9,882 nt of DNA from Taibaiella helvus_B (GTDB lineage: Bacteria > Bacteroidota > Bacteroidia > Chitinophagales > Chitinophagaceae), in assembly GCA_040392805.1 (NCBI GenBank), contig JBEBVI010000139.1:1-9882 (forward strand), in the 5' to 3' direction. The number at the start of each line of letters is the position of its first letter. The first letter of the stretch is position 1. The position numbers were made by a program, and so were the translations under genes. The notes beneath the pieces are model-generated. The model ran no database searches and had not been told where the DNA came from. It saw only the letters and a list, made by a program, of their open reading frames with translations. Shown one piece after another: positions 1-7,545 of this stretch.

Positions 1-1580
1 AAACAGGTGCGGGTAAATCAATAATATTAGGAGCATTTTCCCTGATACTGGGCGAACGTGCCGATACCTCTGTATTGATCAACAGGAACGAAAAAAGTAT
101 TGTAGAAGCCTGCTTCCATACGGAGAATAATACGGCATTTAGCCAATTGCTGCGGGAAGCCGACCTGGACATCGAGCCGGTAACAATAATCAGAAGAGAG
201 ATCAGCACATCGGGCAAAAGCAGAGCTTTTATTAATGATACACCGGTAACGTTAACACAACTAAACGAAATCACCTCATCCCTGGTCGATCTGCACCGGC
301 AATTTGACAACAGGGCGATTGAGGAAAATAGTTTTCTATACCAGGTCATAGACGCAGTAGCAGAAATCCAGGCAGAGGTACAGGCGTACCAGCTGCAATT
401 CCGGACCTACAAACAGCTGATGTCGGACTTCCGGCAAAAAGAAGAACAATACCAGACCTGGAAAAGAGAATCGGACTATAAACAGTTTCTTTTTGATGAG
501 CTGCAGCAGGCTTCTTTCAGCGATAACGAAATAGAAGAAGCAGAGCTGGATGTCAAAAAGCTGGAACATGGCGAGCAAATAAGATCGGTTTTGCAAACGA
601 CTCTGTATACAATGGAAGAGCATGAGCAGGCCGTAAATAACGAAGTCAGACGCATAGCCCAGCAGCTGCAAAACCTTTCTGCAGTGATAGCAGAAGCCGG
701 GGCGATCGGTACCCGGCTGGAAAGCATCTACTGGGAGCTGAAAGATATAATTGAAGAAATAACATCCCTGCAGAACAATGTTGACCTGGATCCTGAACGT
801 CTGGCACAGCTGCAGGAAAGGCTCAACTTAGGATACCGCTTACAAAAAAAGCATAATGTACAATCTACGGCCGGGCTGCAGCAGATATACCGGCAATTAG
901 AACAAGAGATGCAGGAAGTCAGCGATGCCGAAGATAAACTGTCCGCTTTGCAGAAGGAAATCAAAGAAATGGAAGCTGCGTTAACCGCCCAAGCATTGAA
1001 ACTGCGTAACGCCAGGGAAAAAACAGCCCTGATATTTGCAGAAAAGGTAAATAATTCACTTAAGCTTGTAGGCATGCCCAATGCCTTGCTGAAAATAGAG
1101 ACTGAGGCCGTTGAAGAGCTGAATCATCACGGACAGGATAGGATCAGCTTCTTGTTCGATGCCAACAAAAGCGGCAAATACACCTTACTCCAGAAAGCAG
1201 CCTCAGGTGGCGAACTTAGTCGCATCATGCTATGTATTAAAGCACTTACCGCAAAAGCGCTGGCCCTCCCTACCCTGATATTTGATGAGGTGGATTCCGG
1301 CATTTCAGGAGAAGCGGCCCGCCAGGTCGGCTTACTGTTAAAGGAGTTGAGCACTTACCACCAGGTACTTTGTATCACACACCAGCCACAGGTTGCAGGC
1401 AAAGGCAACAGGCATTTTTATGTATTTAAGACTACAGAAGAAGAAAAGGTCAATACCCGCGTACGTATACTCAACGAAGACGAGCGCATTATGACCATTG
1501 CACAAATGATCGGTGGTGAACGGCCATCCGAAATTGCAATAGAAAATGCTAAAGAGCTGATATTAAAAAGCGACCCTTGA
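1..1580 (+). CDS. recN: DNA repair protein RecN, 5'-truncated by the window edge
   Basis: SMC-like ATPase that acts on chromosomal DNA in double-strand break repair. The reading frame is open from base 3, and its first complete codons read TGAGKS, the Walker A P-loop. The true start therefore lies outside the window, probably about 30 residues upstream given the 553-residue E. coli protein; 525 residues are visible. An apparent TTG start at 75 is an artefact of the cut. Counting from base 3, I see a VDLHRQF motif near residue 95, a long Glu/Gln/Lys-rich region at about 110-340 fitting the coiled-coil arms, the ABC signature SGGELSR near 401, Walker B LIFDEVD at 425-431 and the switch histidine in CITHQPQ near 460. 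The stop is TGA at 1578-1580, inside the 3' end of the convergent neighbour. The frame is intact. RecN identity is firm from motif order and architecture. Confidence 0.96.
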   Translation, partial: TGAGKSIILGAFSLILGERADTSVLINRNEKSIVEACFHTENNTAFSQLLREADLDIEPVTIIRREISTSGKSRAFINDTPVTLTQLNEITSSLVDLHRQFDNRAIEENSFLYQVIDAVAEIQAEVQAYQLQFRTYKQLMSDFRQKEEQYQTWKRESDYKQFLFDELQQASFSDNEIEEAELDVKKLEHGEQIRSVLQTTLYTMEEHEQAVNNEVRRIAQQLQNLSAVIAEAGAIGTRLESIYWELKDIIEEITSLQNNVDLDPERLAQLQERLNLGYRLQKKHNVQSTAGLQQIYRQLEQEMQEVSDAEDKLSALQKEIKEMEAALTAQALKLRNAREKTALIFAEKVNNSLKLVGMPNALLKIETEAVEELNHHGQDRISFLFDANKSGKYTLLQKAASGGELSRIMLCIKALTAKALALPTLIFDEVDSGISGEAARQVGLLLKELSTYHQVLCITHQPQVAGKGNRHFYVFKTTEEEKVNTRVRILNEDERIMTIAQMIGGERPSEIAIENAKELILKSDP

Positions 1581-3026
1581 GTACAGAAGGTTATTCCTCT
1601 TCAACACAGGTACAACAAGTTCCCTGATATCTGTCTGTCGGGCTGCACGCGGTATCCAGTCGCCACCCGCACCCCTGCCCTGATCCATTCTTTTCATTTG
1701 CAGATTACCCTCGCCGTCAATAGCGGCCAGACTGAGCGTAGAGCGGTTTGTGGTAAAATCATTATACAAAAACACAATGCTGGCGCCGGAGTTAAGCATG
1801 GCGTAGGAGGAGAACATTCCACCGTCTTCCTGCGAATACTGATCTTTCCGGATAAAGTTGCGCCATAGCAATGTGCCATCCTCCGAATAATTTAATACTA
1901 AAATATCCCCGTAGTGATACTCCCGCACACTACTTGCACCATACGGCCCCCCGTAATACCAGGAATAGTAGCCAAACCCCGAACCATAAGAGGTAGTACG
2001 GGTAGTGACAAAATAATTCTCAGCAAGCAGCATAAAGCCACCGTCATTTTTAATGATAACATCACGAACCATATAATCATTAAAAGCTCGCTTACGGTTG
2101 CCTTCTCCGGAACTGAGCCGGAGCTTATCGTCAAATTCAATCTGTTTCCAGGTTTCCAGGTCGTTCGTAGCAGAATTGTACAGACCGTAAATCAAACCTT
2201 CAATATTGCCATTGTGCCTGGAAGAATAAAACCCGGTTATATAAATAGATTTACGCAGTTCATCCCATTTAATATTCATACCGGACATATACACCTCCTC
2301 GCTATTTAGCGGCAGGTATTCAAAATTATCGCCCTCTGCCCTGACCCGGTACAATCCTGCTGACTTTCCCTGTTGCTTAGCGCCGGATGTTTCAAAGTAA
2401 GCAAAATAAAAATTGCCCTCATTATCAAGTAAAGTTTGTTCCGGCACAACAGCATCATCGGCTTCTATATACGGACTGTTTTTACCAAGTACATTCAGGT
2501 TAATATCGAGTAATATGGTTTTAAACTGAACTTTCCCATCCTTGCGACCGCTCACACTATATACCATCACCTTGTTGCGATCGTTGCTAACCACAGAGGA
2601 ATAATATTTACGGTCTGTCGCAAGCCAGGCAGACTTTACTGAATCCAGCGCTTTAGGTTTTTGCAACAGTCTCGCCCTGCTATCAAGCAAAGCCGCATAC
2701 TGCACCACTTGGTTATTCTGTATTGCCTGGTACAATACCAATATATTATTATCACCGGCTACAAAATGGGTTTCATAGATCTTTTGAGGGAAAAAATCAA
2801 GCGCTACTGTGGCCAAAAGCCTCATCGAATCGTTATAAGCATCCAGGTAATAACCCTCTTTAGATGACCGATACGTATATAGCCGGTCACCACACCACCC
2901 TACCACGCTGAAGTCGCTGTTCTTAAAGGTGAATTTTTGCTCCTTTGAATAAAATATATCCTGTGCCCGTAATACCGTGCAATGGGTCACTATTATCAGT
3001 ATGATCAAAATTATTCTTCTCATCAT
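1563..3026 (-). CDS. Secreted protein of unknown function, probably beta-rich
   Basis: A 487-residue protein I cannot assign to a named family. It begins with basic residues (MMRR), a hydrophobic run at 5-19 and a plausible signal peptidase I site after LRA (residue 21), leaving an N-terminal Gln. This is common for exported Bacteroidota proteins. The rest is rich in short beta-strand-like segments with recurring Asp-Gly turns (DNEGN, NDGG, EDGT, DGEGN), which suggests a beta-propeller or similar repeat fold. A Gly/Tyr/Ser-rich low-complexity stretch sits at about 345-363. No catalytic motif is visible. The start could be either of two adjacent ATGs; I chose the first (3026), which lies only 4 nt after a TAACTTTG -7 box. 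The 3' end overlaps recN by 18 bp in convergent orientation. It is a real gene because the frame is long, carries a signal peptide and has protein-like composition; its function is unknown. Confidence 0.85.
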   Translation of the reverse strand: MMRRIILIILIIVTHCTVLRAQDIFYSKEQKFTFKNSDFSVVGWCGDRLYTYRSSKEGYYLDAYNDSMRLLATVALDFFPQKIYETHFVAGDNNILVLYQAIQNNQVVQYAALLDSRARLLQKPKALDSVKSAWLATDRKYYSSVVSNDRNKVMVYSVSGRKDGKVQFKTILLDINLNVLGKNSPYIEADDAVVPEQTLLDNEGNFYFAYFETSGAKQQGKSAGLYRVRAEGDNFEYLPLNSEEVYMSGMNIKWDELRKSIYITGFYSSRHNGNIEGLIYGLYNSATNDLETWKQIEFDDKLRLSSGEGNRKRAFNDYMVRDVIIKNDGGFMLLAENYFVTTRTTSYGSGFGYYSWYYGGPYGASSVREYHYGDILVLNYSEDGTLLWRNFIRKDQYSQEDGGMFSSYAMLNSGASIVFLYNDFTTNRSTLSLAAIDGEGNLQMKRMDQGRGAGGDWIPRAARQTDIRELVVPVLKRNNLLYSRVAF

Positions 3027-3030
3027 TGTA

Positions 3031-3038
3031 CAAAGTTA
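3031..3038 (-). promoter_or_regulatory. Bacteroidota -7 box upstream of the secreted-protein gene
   Basis: On the minus strand this reads TAACTTTG, a full match to TAnnTTTG. It ends only 4 nt before the chosen ATG, so transcription would begin at or within the first codons, giving a leaderless or near-leaderless mRNA. No clear TTTG -33 element is visible about 19 nt upstream. The box match is seen directly; promoter activity is inferred. Confidence 0.5.
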
Positions 3039-3219
3039 ACTCCAAACAGTAAATATATCGTATTTAAAGAAAAGAGCCTCGCATCTACAGTCACATAAAC
3101 ATTTTATTTAAAAGTTTGTTTTACAAGCTGACCCACATTACAGGAGACGTACAAGTGCTTCTGTTTGTCACCTGAGTAATTTTTCTTAAAGTATTTAAGC
3201 TGCGGTTAACATAGTGTCT

Positions 3220-3227
3220 TAACTTTG
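3220..3227 (+). promoter_or_regulatory. Bacteroidota -7 box upstream of the NDH-2 gene
   Basis: TAACTTTG matches TAnnTTTG and is identical to the box of the divergent neighbour about 185 bp away. It ends 7 nt before the ATG at 3235, so the 5' leader would be at most a few nucleotides. The -33 region has no good TTTG. If initiation falls past 3235, the in-frame ATG at 3241 (third codon) could be used instead. Confidence 0.5.
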
Positions 3228-3234
3228 AAAATAA

Positions 3235-4554
3235 ATGCCCATGCCTCCCCAAAATAAAAAGATCGTACTTGTCGGTGCCGGATTCGCCGGCCTGCAGTTT
3301 GCCCGTCAGCTTTATAAAACCGGTTACGATATAACCGTTATTGACCGCTATAATTACCACCAGTTTCAGCCCCTGTTTTATCAGGTAGCTACGGCACGTA
3401 TAGAGCCCAGCAGCATATCTTTCCCGCTGCGGAAAATATTCCAGAATAAAAAAAATGTTCACGTGCGCATGGCAGAGGTATCGGAGATAAAGCCATCAGA
3501 AAATAAAGTGATCACCAATATCGGTGTATTTCCTTACGACTACCTTATCATTGCTACAGGATGCACCACCAATTTTTTCGGAAATAAGAATGTAGAGCAA
3601 AATGCCTTCCCGATGAAAAGCACATCAGAGGCTTTAGCACTACGCAACCGGATACTGCTCAACTTTGAAGATGCATTGAAGGCCTCCGATGAGGAGTTAA
3701 AAAGCATATTAAATATTGTTGTGGTAGGTGGTGGCCCTACGGGTGTGGAACTGGCCGGGGCGCTTGCAGAAATGAAAAAGAATGTTCTCCCCAAAGACTA
3801 CCCGGATATGGATTTCAGTAGGCTCAATGTTTTCCTGCTGGAGGGAAGTAGTATAACTCTCGGCCCTATGTCCGATATTTCACACAAAAAGTCCAGGCAA
3901 TACTTAGAAGAATTAGGTGTGCAGGTATGGACAGAATCGATAGTGGAAGATTACCGTTCAGATATTGTCTACCTGAAAGACGGTCGTACCATTCCCACAC
4001 GCAACCTGATCTGGGCCGCCGGCGTATCTGGAAATCTGCCAGCAGGGCTGCCGGATGATGTTAAAGTAAGAGGTAACCGTATACAGGTAGATCGTTACAA
4101 TAAAGTGTCCGGTACCGAAAATATATTTGCTATTGGTGATATTGCTTTTATGGAAACCCCCAAATATCCTAAAGGTCACCCACAGGTAGCCAATGTGGCT
4201 ATCAACCAGGGAAAGCTATTAGGAAAAAACCTGAAGAAAGCCCTTACGAACAAAAAGTGGGAGGAATTTGAGTACAAAGATCCCGGTTCTATGGCTACCA
4301 TAGGTAAACGTAAAGCTGTTGTTGATTTACCCAAGATAAGCTTTCAGGGCAGACTGGCCTGGTTTATGTGGATGTTCCTGCATCTGATGCTGATATTAAG
4401 TGTCCGGAACAAGCTGTTTATATTTATTAACTGGGCTATAAGCTATTTCACCAACGATACAACACTACGGCTTATTTTATTACCTACCCGGAAACAGGTT
4501 GAACTACTTGAAGAGGTTAGAAAGGATAAGAATCCGGCTGATCAGCCCGGGTAA
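3235..4554 (+). CDS. ndh: Type II NADH:quinone oxidoreductase (NDH-2)
   Basis: FAD-dependent, non-proton-pumping dehydrogenase on the cytoplasmic face of the inner membrane, passing electrons from NADH to the quinone pool (probably menaquinone here). The 439-residue length fits the family. Domains in order: FAD-binding Rossmann motif VGAGFAG at 13-19; the ATGCTTN loop at 107-113; the nicotinamide-nucleotide Rossmann motif VVGGGPTG at 163-170, followed by E203 after the second strand, where an acidic residue favours NADH over NADPH; FAD-contacting IFAIGD at 297-302; PQVANVAINQG at 316-326, the quinone/FAD-side helix; and a hydrophobic C-terminal segment with amphipathic surroundings at about 372-405, which fits membrane attachment. 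The neighbour upstream is divergent and a stem-loop follows the stop, so it is probably transcribed alone. Related disulfide reductases are less likely because no redox-active CxxxxC is present. Confidence 0.93.
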   Translation: MPMPPQNKKIVLVGAGFAGLQFARQLYKTGYDITVIDRYNYHQFQPLFYQVATARIEPSSISFPLRKIFQNKKNVHVRMAEVSEIKPSENKVITNIGVFPYDYLIIATGCTTNFFGNKNVEQNAFPMKSTSEALALRNRILLNFEDALKASDEELKSILNIVVVGGGPTGVELAGALAEMKKNVLPKDYPDMDFSRLNVFLLEGSSITLGPMSDISHKKSRQYLEELGVQVWTESIVEDYRSDIVYLKDGRTIPTRNLIWAAGVSGNLPAGLPDDVKVRGNRIQVDRYNKVSGTENIFAIGDIAFMETPKYPKGHPQVANVAINQGKLLGKNLKKALTNKKWEEFEYKDPGSMATIGKRKAVVDLPKISFQGRLAWFMWMFLHLMLILSVRNKLFIFINWAISYFTNDTTLRLILLPTRKQVELLEEVRKDKNPADQPG

Positions 4555-4598
4555 ATAACTTTCACTCCCAATAGTTAACGGGCTATTTTCTTTATTGT
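4544..4598 (+). terminator. Probable intrinsic terminator of the NDH-2 gene
   Basis: AGCCCG at 4544-4549 pairs with CGGGCT at 4579-4584, and inside it TAACT (4556-4560) pairs with AGTTA (4573-4577), giving a two-part stem with an internal bulge. A T-rich run (ATTTTCTTTATTG) follows directly from 4585. The stem starts within the last codons of the NDH-2 gene and lies 45 nt before the next start. Confidence 0.6.
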
Positions 4599-4629
4599 TC
4601 CTATATTAGCCCATCAAAAAATCTGACTT

Positions 4630-5247
4630 ATGTTAATAAAGCTGCATCCCGACAATCCGCAAGCGCGCAATATACATACCGTAGTCGAATGTCTTCGCTC
4701 CGGCGGCGTTATTATCTATCCTACAGATACGATTTATGGTATCGGCTGCGATATTTATAACACCCAGGCCATAGAACGCATTTGCCGGATAAAAAAAATC
4801 GCGCCCAAACACGCTAACTTTTCTTTTATCTGCCGGGATTTAAGCCACCTGAGCGATTACGCACGTAATATCAGCAATACCACATTCCGGATTTTAAAGA
4901 AGACCTTGCCGGGGCCTTACACCTTTATCCTGGAAGCGACCAAGGCAGTTCCAAAAATGCTGAAGACAAAAAAAGATACTGTAGGTATCCGTGTCCCCGA
5001 TCATATTATCTGTCAAACCATTATTAAAGAACTGGATCACCCTATTATGAGCGCCTCACTTCCTATGGATGATGATGTAGCCTATTACACAGATCCGGAA
5101 GTGATCCACGAGCTGTTTGAAAAACAGGTGGATATGGTAGTGGACAGTGGTGTGGGTAATATGATCTCTTCTACAGTAATAGATTGTACCGGGCCTGTTC
5201 CCGAATTAGTAAGAGCCGGGGCGGGTGACTGGGAGCATTTGTTTTAA
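4630..5247 (+). CDS. YciO-type YrdC-domain protein (Sua5/YciO/TsaC superfamily)
   Basis: A 205-residue single YrdC domain. The superfamily fold binds ATP and threonine; TsaC/Sua5 members make threonylcarbamoyl-AMP for t6A37 in tRNA. Visible motifs are IYPTDTIYG at 29-37, LPGPYTFIL at 93-101 and GIRVP at 119-123. The sequence follows the E. coli YciO pattern more than TsaC: a KHANFSFICRDLS block at 60-72 and a SASLP block at 141-145, where TsaC proteins have SAN. So the conserved Asn of the substrate-binding tetrad is replaced (S143), and the K-x-R pair around 55-57 reads K-K-I. The Sua5-specific C-terminal domain is absent. It is likely to be annotated as threonylcarbamoyl-AMP synthase, but I would call it YciO-like with unproven activity. 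The start at 4630 is the only ATG before the first motif. A weak -7-like TATATTAG lies at 4602-4609. Confidence 0.88.
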   Translation: MLIKLHPDNPQARNIHTVVECLRSGGVIIYPTDTIYGIGCDIYNTQAIERICRIKKIAPKHANFSFICRDLSHLSDYARNISNTTFRILKKTLPGPYTFILEATKAVPKMLKTKKDTVGIRVPDHIICQTIIKELDHPIMSASLPMDDDVAYYTDPEVIHELFEKQVDMVVDSGVGNMISSTVIDCTGPVPELVRAGAGDWEHLF

Positions 5248-5309
5248 TGTTAGCGGTTATGCCACGACATCCTCATATAGAATAGTAAAACTTCGGTAGA
5301 GCATATTTT

Positions 5310-6065
5310 ATGACGACAGAGACAAAAATACATTGGGGGAAAATAATTCTTTTTTATACAATAGCGTTTACCATATCAGGGCTTTTTAACTCAAAGCTTC
5401 TTACCCCACAATATCAAGAAATAACAGGCGGACTGATAATTAAAAATTGGTCGTTTTTACCCGCAGGAATTGGAACACTAATAGCGGCAATCTTTGCATT
5501 TGTATTTGATAGAAAGGCAATTCGGACAATTGATTTATTAGGAAACAATAGCTTGAGAAATGTTTTTATTTCTTTAGTTCCGGCTTTTGTCTTTACAATA
5601 ATCGGCATTTATAACAGCGGTAACGTTAATGAACATTATTATGGATTTGTCTTTGCATTTATTGCTCTGCTCTATGCTTTGTCGGAAGAGATATTTTGGA
5701 GAGGTTACTTACTTGATAAGTTGCGGCCACTAAAAATGATAAAATATAGTTTAGTAATTGGCGTTTCCTGGTGGGCGTGGCATTTCAGGTTTTCTACCAG
5801 TTTTGACTTTACCTGGTTCTTACTCATTTGTATTGTTAGTTCTTTTCTGTTATGTCAGTTTGCTAATGAGACAAAATCGTATCTGACGGCAGCCGGGCTA
5901 CATTCATTGATTATCATAACAACATCTGAAGGCGAAATAACACAAAATAAGGTGATTGGCTTATGTGTTTCAATTGGATTTTGGTTAATTATTGGAAAAT
6001 TTTGGAAAGCAGAAAAAGGTATCACAGAAGATATAAAAAGGCACAAACCGCTAGTAAGACATTAA
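5310..6065 (+). CDS. CPBP-family intramembrane glutamic endopeptidase
   Basis: A 251-residue polytopic membrane protein with about eight hydrophobic segments. It has the three CPBP (Rce1/Abi, formerly CAAX) motifs: EEIFWRG at 126-132 (E126, E127, R131), WWAWH ending at H158, and AGLHSLI with H198. In Rce1-type enzymes the Glu pair and histidines activate water inside the membrane. Bacterial CPBP proteins act in prenyl-CAAX-like processing, bacteriocin maturation or immunity, or signalling; nothing here indicates which. Base composition is unlike its neighbours: sampled 60-nt lines within it hold roughly 27-37% G+C, against 53-57% in sampled recN and folE lines, and codons are AT-biased. The fourth or asparagine-type motif is not obvious after H198. 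No recognisable Shine-Dalgarno precedes the ATG. It is probably monocistronic and possibly acquired horizontally. Confidence 0.88.
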   Translation: MTTETKIHWGKIILFYTIAFTISGLFNSKLLTPQYQEITGGLIIKNWSFLPAGIGTLIAAIFAFVFDRKAIRTIDLLGNNSLRNVFISLVPAFVFTIIGIYNSGNVNEHYYGFVFAFIALLYALSEEIFWRGYLLDKLRPLKMIKYSLVIGVSWWAWHFRFSTSFDFTWFLLICIVSSFLLCQFANETKSYLTAAGLHSLIIITTSEGEITQNKVIGLCVSIGFWLIIGKFWKAEKGITEDIKRHKPLVRH

Positions 6066-6359
6066 CGAAAACGGAGGGGTGAGCACCTTTGATCGGACAT
6101 TTGTGCTAAATTCAACTTCTGTTCTTCAATTGAGTTTTAGTGCTAAAAATCCCCGTCTGCGGAATACCCTAACCGATATGAGAACACAGCTCATGTCTTG
6201 TTGCGCCTGCTCCCCTTCTCCGCAGCATTATTCCGCCACAAGGAAGAATCTTCTAACGAGCGTTCAGGAGATACTTTCTGCCGTTAAGTGTATGAAAACA
6301 TACAGTTATTAGGTGATGAATAACTGCGACAGAGCGTAAAAGGACGGTAATAAACATGG
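6066..6359. other. Repeat-bearing spacer without a credible gene
   Basis: The 294 bases between the CPBP gene and the end of trmD hold no convincing gene. A 77-codon frame from GTG 6079 is open, but its composition does not look like a protein and the GGAGG lies right against the start. Visible structure: GTGCTAAA occurs twice, 37 bp apart (6103-6110, 6140-6147); GCGGAATA (6159-6166) is inverted at 6229-6236, with ATGAG/CTCAT (6178-6182, 6190-6194) nested between them; and two tandem hairpins lie at 6290-6326. The first part may be a cassette-boundary or mobile-element relic tied to the AT-rich CPBP gene (inference). Confidence 0.45.
6290..6326 (-). terminator. Tandem hairpins, probable terminator of the mqnB-trmD operon
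   Basis: CAGTTATT (6303-6310) and AATAACTG (6319-6326) form a perfect 8-bp stem with an 8-nt loop, beginning about 34 nt past the trmD stop on the minus strand. Directly after it, in the direction of transcription, comes TATGTTTT, part of a second small inverted repeat GTATG/CATAC (6290-6294, 6299-6303). Stem plus T-rich tail fits an intrinsic terminator, although the stem is AT-rich. Confidence 0.5.
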
Positions 6360-7043
6360 CTAATCCTGATCGGAAAGCAAACCCGGTCGCCGTTCTTTTG
6401 TCCGCTCCAGCGCTTTTTCATATCGCCATGCTTCAATGATTTTCGGATTGCCGCTTAACAACTCTTCCGGCACCTGCCAGCCCCTGAAATTGGCAGGACG
6501 CGTATAAACAGGGGGAGCCAGTAACCCATCCTGGAAGGAATCAAATAATGCAGAAGTCTCATCATTCAACACTCCGGGGATCAGCCGCCCTATGGCATCT
6601 ACCACCACGGCCGCAGCCAACTCTCCCCCGCTCAGTACATAATCTCCGATCGATATTTCAAGCGTTACATAATGCTGTCTTATCCTTTCATCAATACCTT
6701 TATAATGACCGCAGATAATCATAAGATTCTCTTTCAGAGATAAGCGGTTAGCCGTCTTTTGTTCAAATTGCCCGCCGTCGGGCGTCATATAAATGATCTC
6801 ATCATAATTTCGCTGCTGTTGTAAAAACCCGATAGCCCTTGCCAGTGGCTCGGGCATCATCACCATACCCGCACCGCCTCCAAACTGGTAATCATCCACC
6901 TGCCCATGGCCATAAGGGGTATGATCGCGGAGATTATGTAAATGTATCTCCAAAAGCCCTTTTTCCTTGGCTCTTTTCAGGATAGAATGATTAAATGGGC
7001 TCTCCATAAGAGCGGGTACAACGGTAATAATATCTATGCGCAT
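6360..7043 (-). CDS. trmD: tRNA (guanine-37-N1)-methyltransferase TrmD
   Basis: SPOUT-class methyltransferase that transfers a methyl group from S-adenosylmethionine to N1 of G37 next to the anticodon, preventing +1 frameshifting. The 227-residue length is typical. Motifs: N-terminal MRIDIITVVP; PYGHGQVDDYQFGGGAGM at 43-60; the SAM-binding trefoil knot ICGHYKGIDER at 110-120 and SIGDYVLSGGE at 131-141; the catalytic-loop DSF with D168, matching E. coli D169; and VPEELLSGNP at 191-200 in the C-terminal tRNA-binding domain. AAGG about 9 nt before the ATG at 7043 is one of the few Shine-Dalgarno-like sites in the window. It is the last gene of an apparent three-gene operon, 63 bp after the DUF2007 gene. 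Its usual partners rpsP, rimM and rplS are not beside it here. Confidence 0.97.
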   Translation of the reverse strand: MRIDIITVVPALMESPFNHSILKRAKEKGLLEIHLHNLRDHTPYGHGQVDDYQFGGGAGMVMMPEPLARAIGFLQQQRNYDEIIYMTPDGGQFEQKTANRLSLKENLMIICGHYKGIDERIRQHYVTLEISIGDYVLSGGELAAAVVVDAIGRLIPGVLNDETSALFDSFQDGLLAPPVYTRPANFRGWQVPEELLSGNPKIIEAWRYEKALERTKERRPGLLSDQD

Positions 7044-7106
7044 TTTTCTGCCTTAATAAAATTGAAATAATATCCACAGTCTGTCTTTACCGGACAGCGC
7101 GATCAC

Positions 7107-7535
7107 TTAAAAATTTTCTCCACAATGAAAACAGTGCCATTTGTCTGTTTTCAGGGGAATGGGAAACCCCAGCATTATCCAGCTAAGAAACGAAGCTCTT
7201 TTACTATATTCAAGATTTTTTGTGTTTTTACTACCACAGTGTGTACATATACGGTTATCTGGATTCAATTGTGCCGTGTCTTCTTCAAATCCTATAGTTT
7301 GCCGGTCTGCCTCAACCTCACTGTCAATTTCACTTAAAATATGCTTTGCCAGCTCATATTGTTCCGGGGGCACATCAAGCTTTATTCCACCCAAAGCATT
7401 AGCCCATGCCCACTGCATCACTATAGTATGCTCATCCCTCAACGTGCATATTATACCCTCAACTTCCAGGCGGGATTTGATAATATGTGCCGTTACATAG
7501 TTATCAAAAGTACAAAGCGTTGTCCATGCGGCCAT
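7107..7535 (-). CDS. DUF2007-domain protein with C-terminal zinc ribbon
   Basis: A 142-residue protein in two parts. Residues 4-75 (WTTLCTFDNYVTAHIIKSRL, then LDVPPEQYELAKHIL) match the DUF2007 pattern, a small alpha/beta domain described as a putative signal-transducing module and found in many Bacteroidota. An acidic linker follows at about 70-90. The C-terminus carries two CxxC pairs, C97/C100 (CTHC) and C135/C138 (CFHC), fitting a zinc ribbon. Between them lies an unusually hydrophobic segment (FLSWIMLGFPIPL, 116-128) that may be a short membrane or protein contact. Biochemical function is unknown. The gene starts 10 bp after the mqnB stop and precedes trmD by 63 bp, so co-transcription with both is likely. 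Function cannot be read from the neighbours, since mqnB and trmD are in unrelated pathways. Confidence 0.85.
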   Translation of the reverse strand: MAAWTTLCTFDNYVTAHIIKSRLEVEGIICTLRDEHTIVMQWAWANALGGIKLDVPPEQYELAKHILSEIDSEVEADRQTIGFEEDTAQLNPDNRICTHCGSKNTKNLEYSKRASFLSWIMLGFPIPLKTDKWHCFHCGENF

Positions 7536-7545
7536 TTTCCCGGTT

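Noticed and set aside
75..80. TTG at 75 as the recN start
   Set aside because: The frame continues upstream to base 3 with the Walker A motif TGAGKS, which is essential to RecN. The start is outside the window.
1914..2309. 131-codon plus-strand frame inside the secreted-protein gene
   Set aside because: It is antisense to a long gene with a signal peptide, and its composition looks like a frame shadow. The same applies to other frames opposite recN, NDH-2, DUF2007 and folE.
3121..3462. 113-codon minus-strand frame across the NDH-2 start
   Set aside because: It overlaps the conserved FAD-binding N-terminus of NDH-2 in antisense, has no recognisable motif, and would run over the NDH-2 promoter.
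6058..6289. Integron attC site after the CPBP gene
   Set aside because: TTAAC-like and GTTAAGT motifs exist at 6061 and 6283, but they are about 230 bp apart, only partly complementary, and the inner arms of an attC could not be shown. No integrase is in the window.
6079..6312. 77-codon open frame starting with GTG
   Set aside because: The start has GGAGG directly against it rather than at proper spacing, the product has no domain-like pattern, and the frame crosses repeats and a hairpin. It is better read as non-coding spacer.
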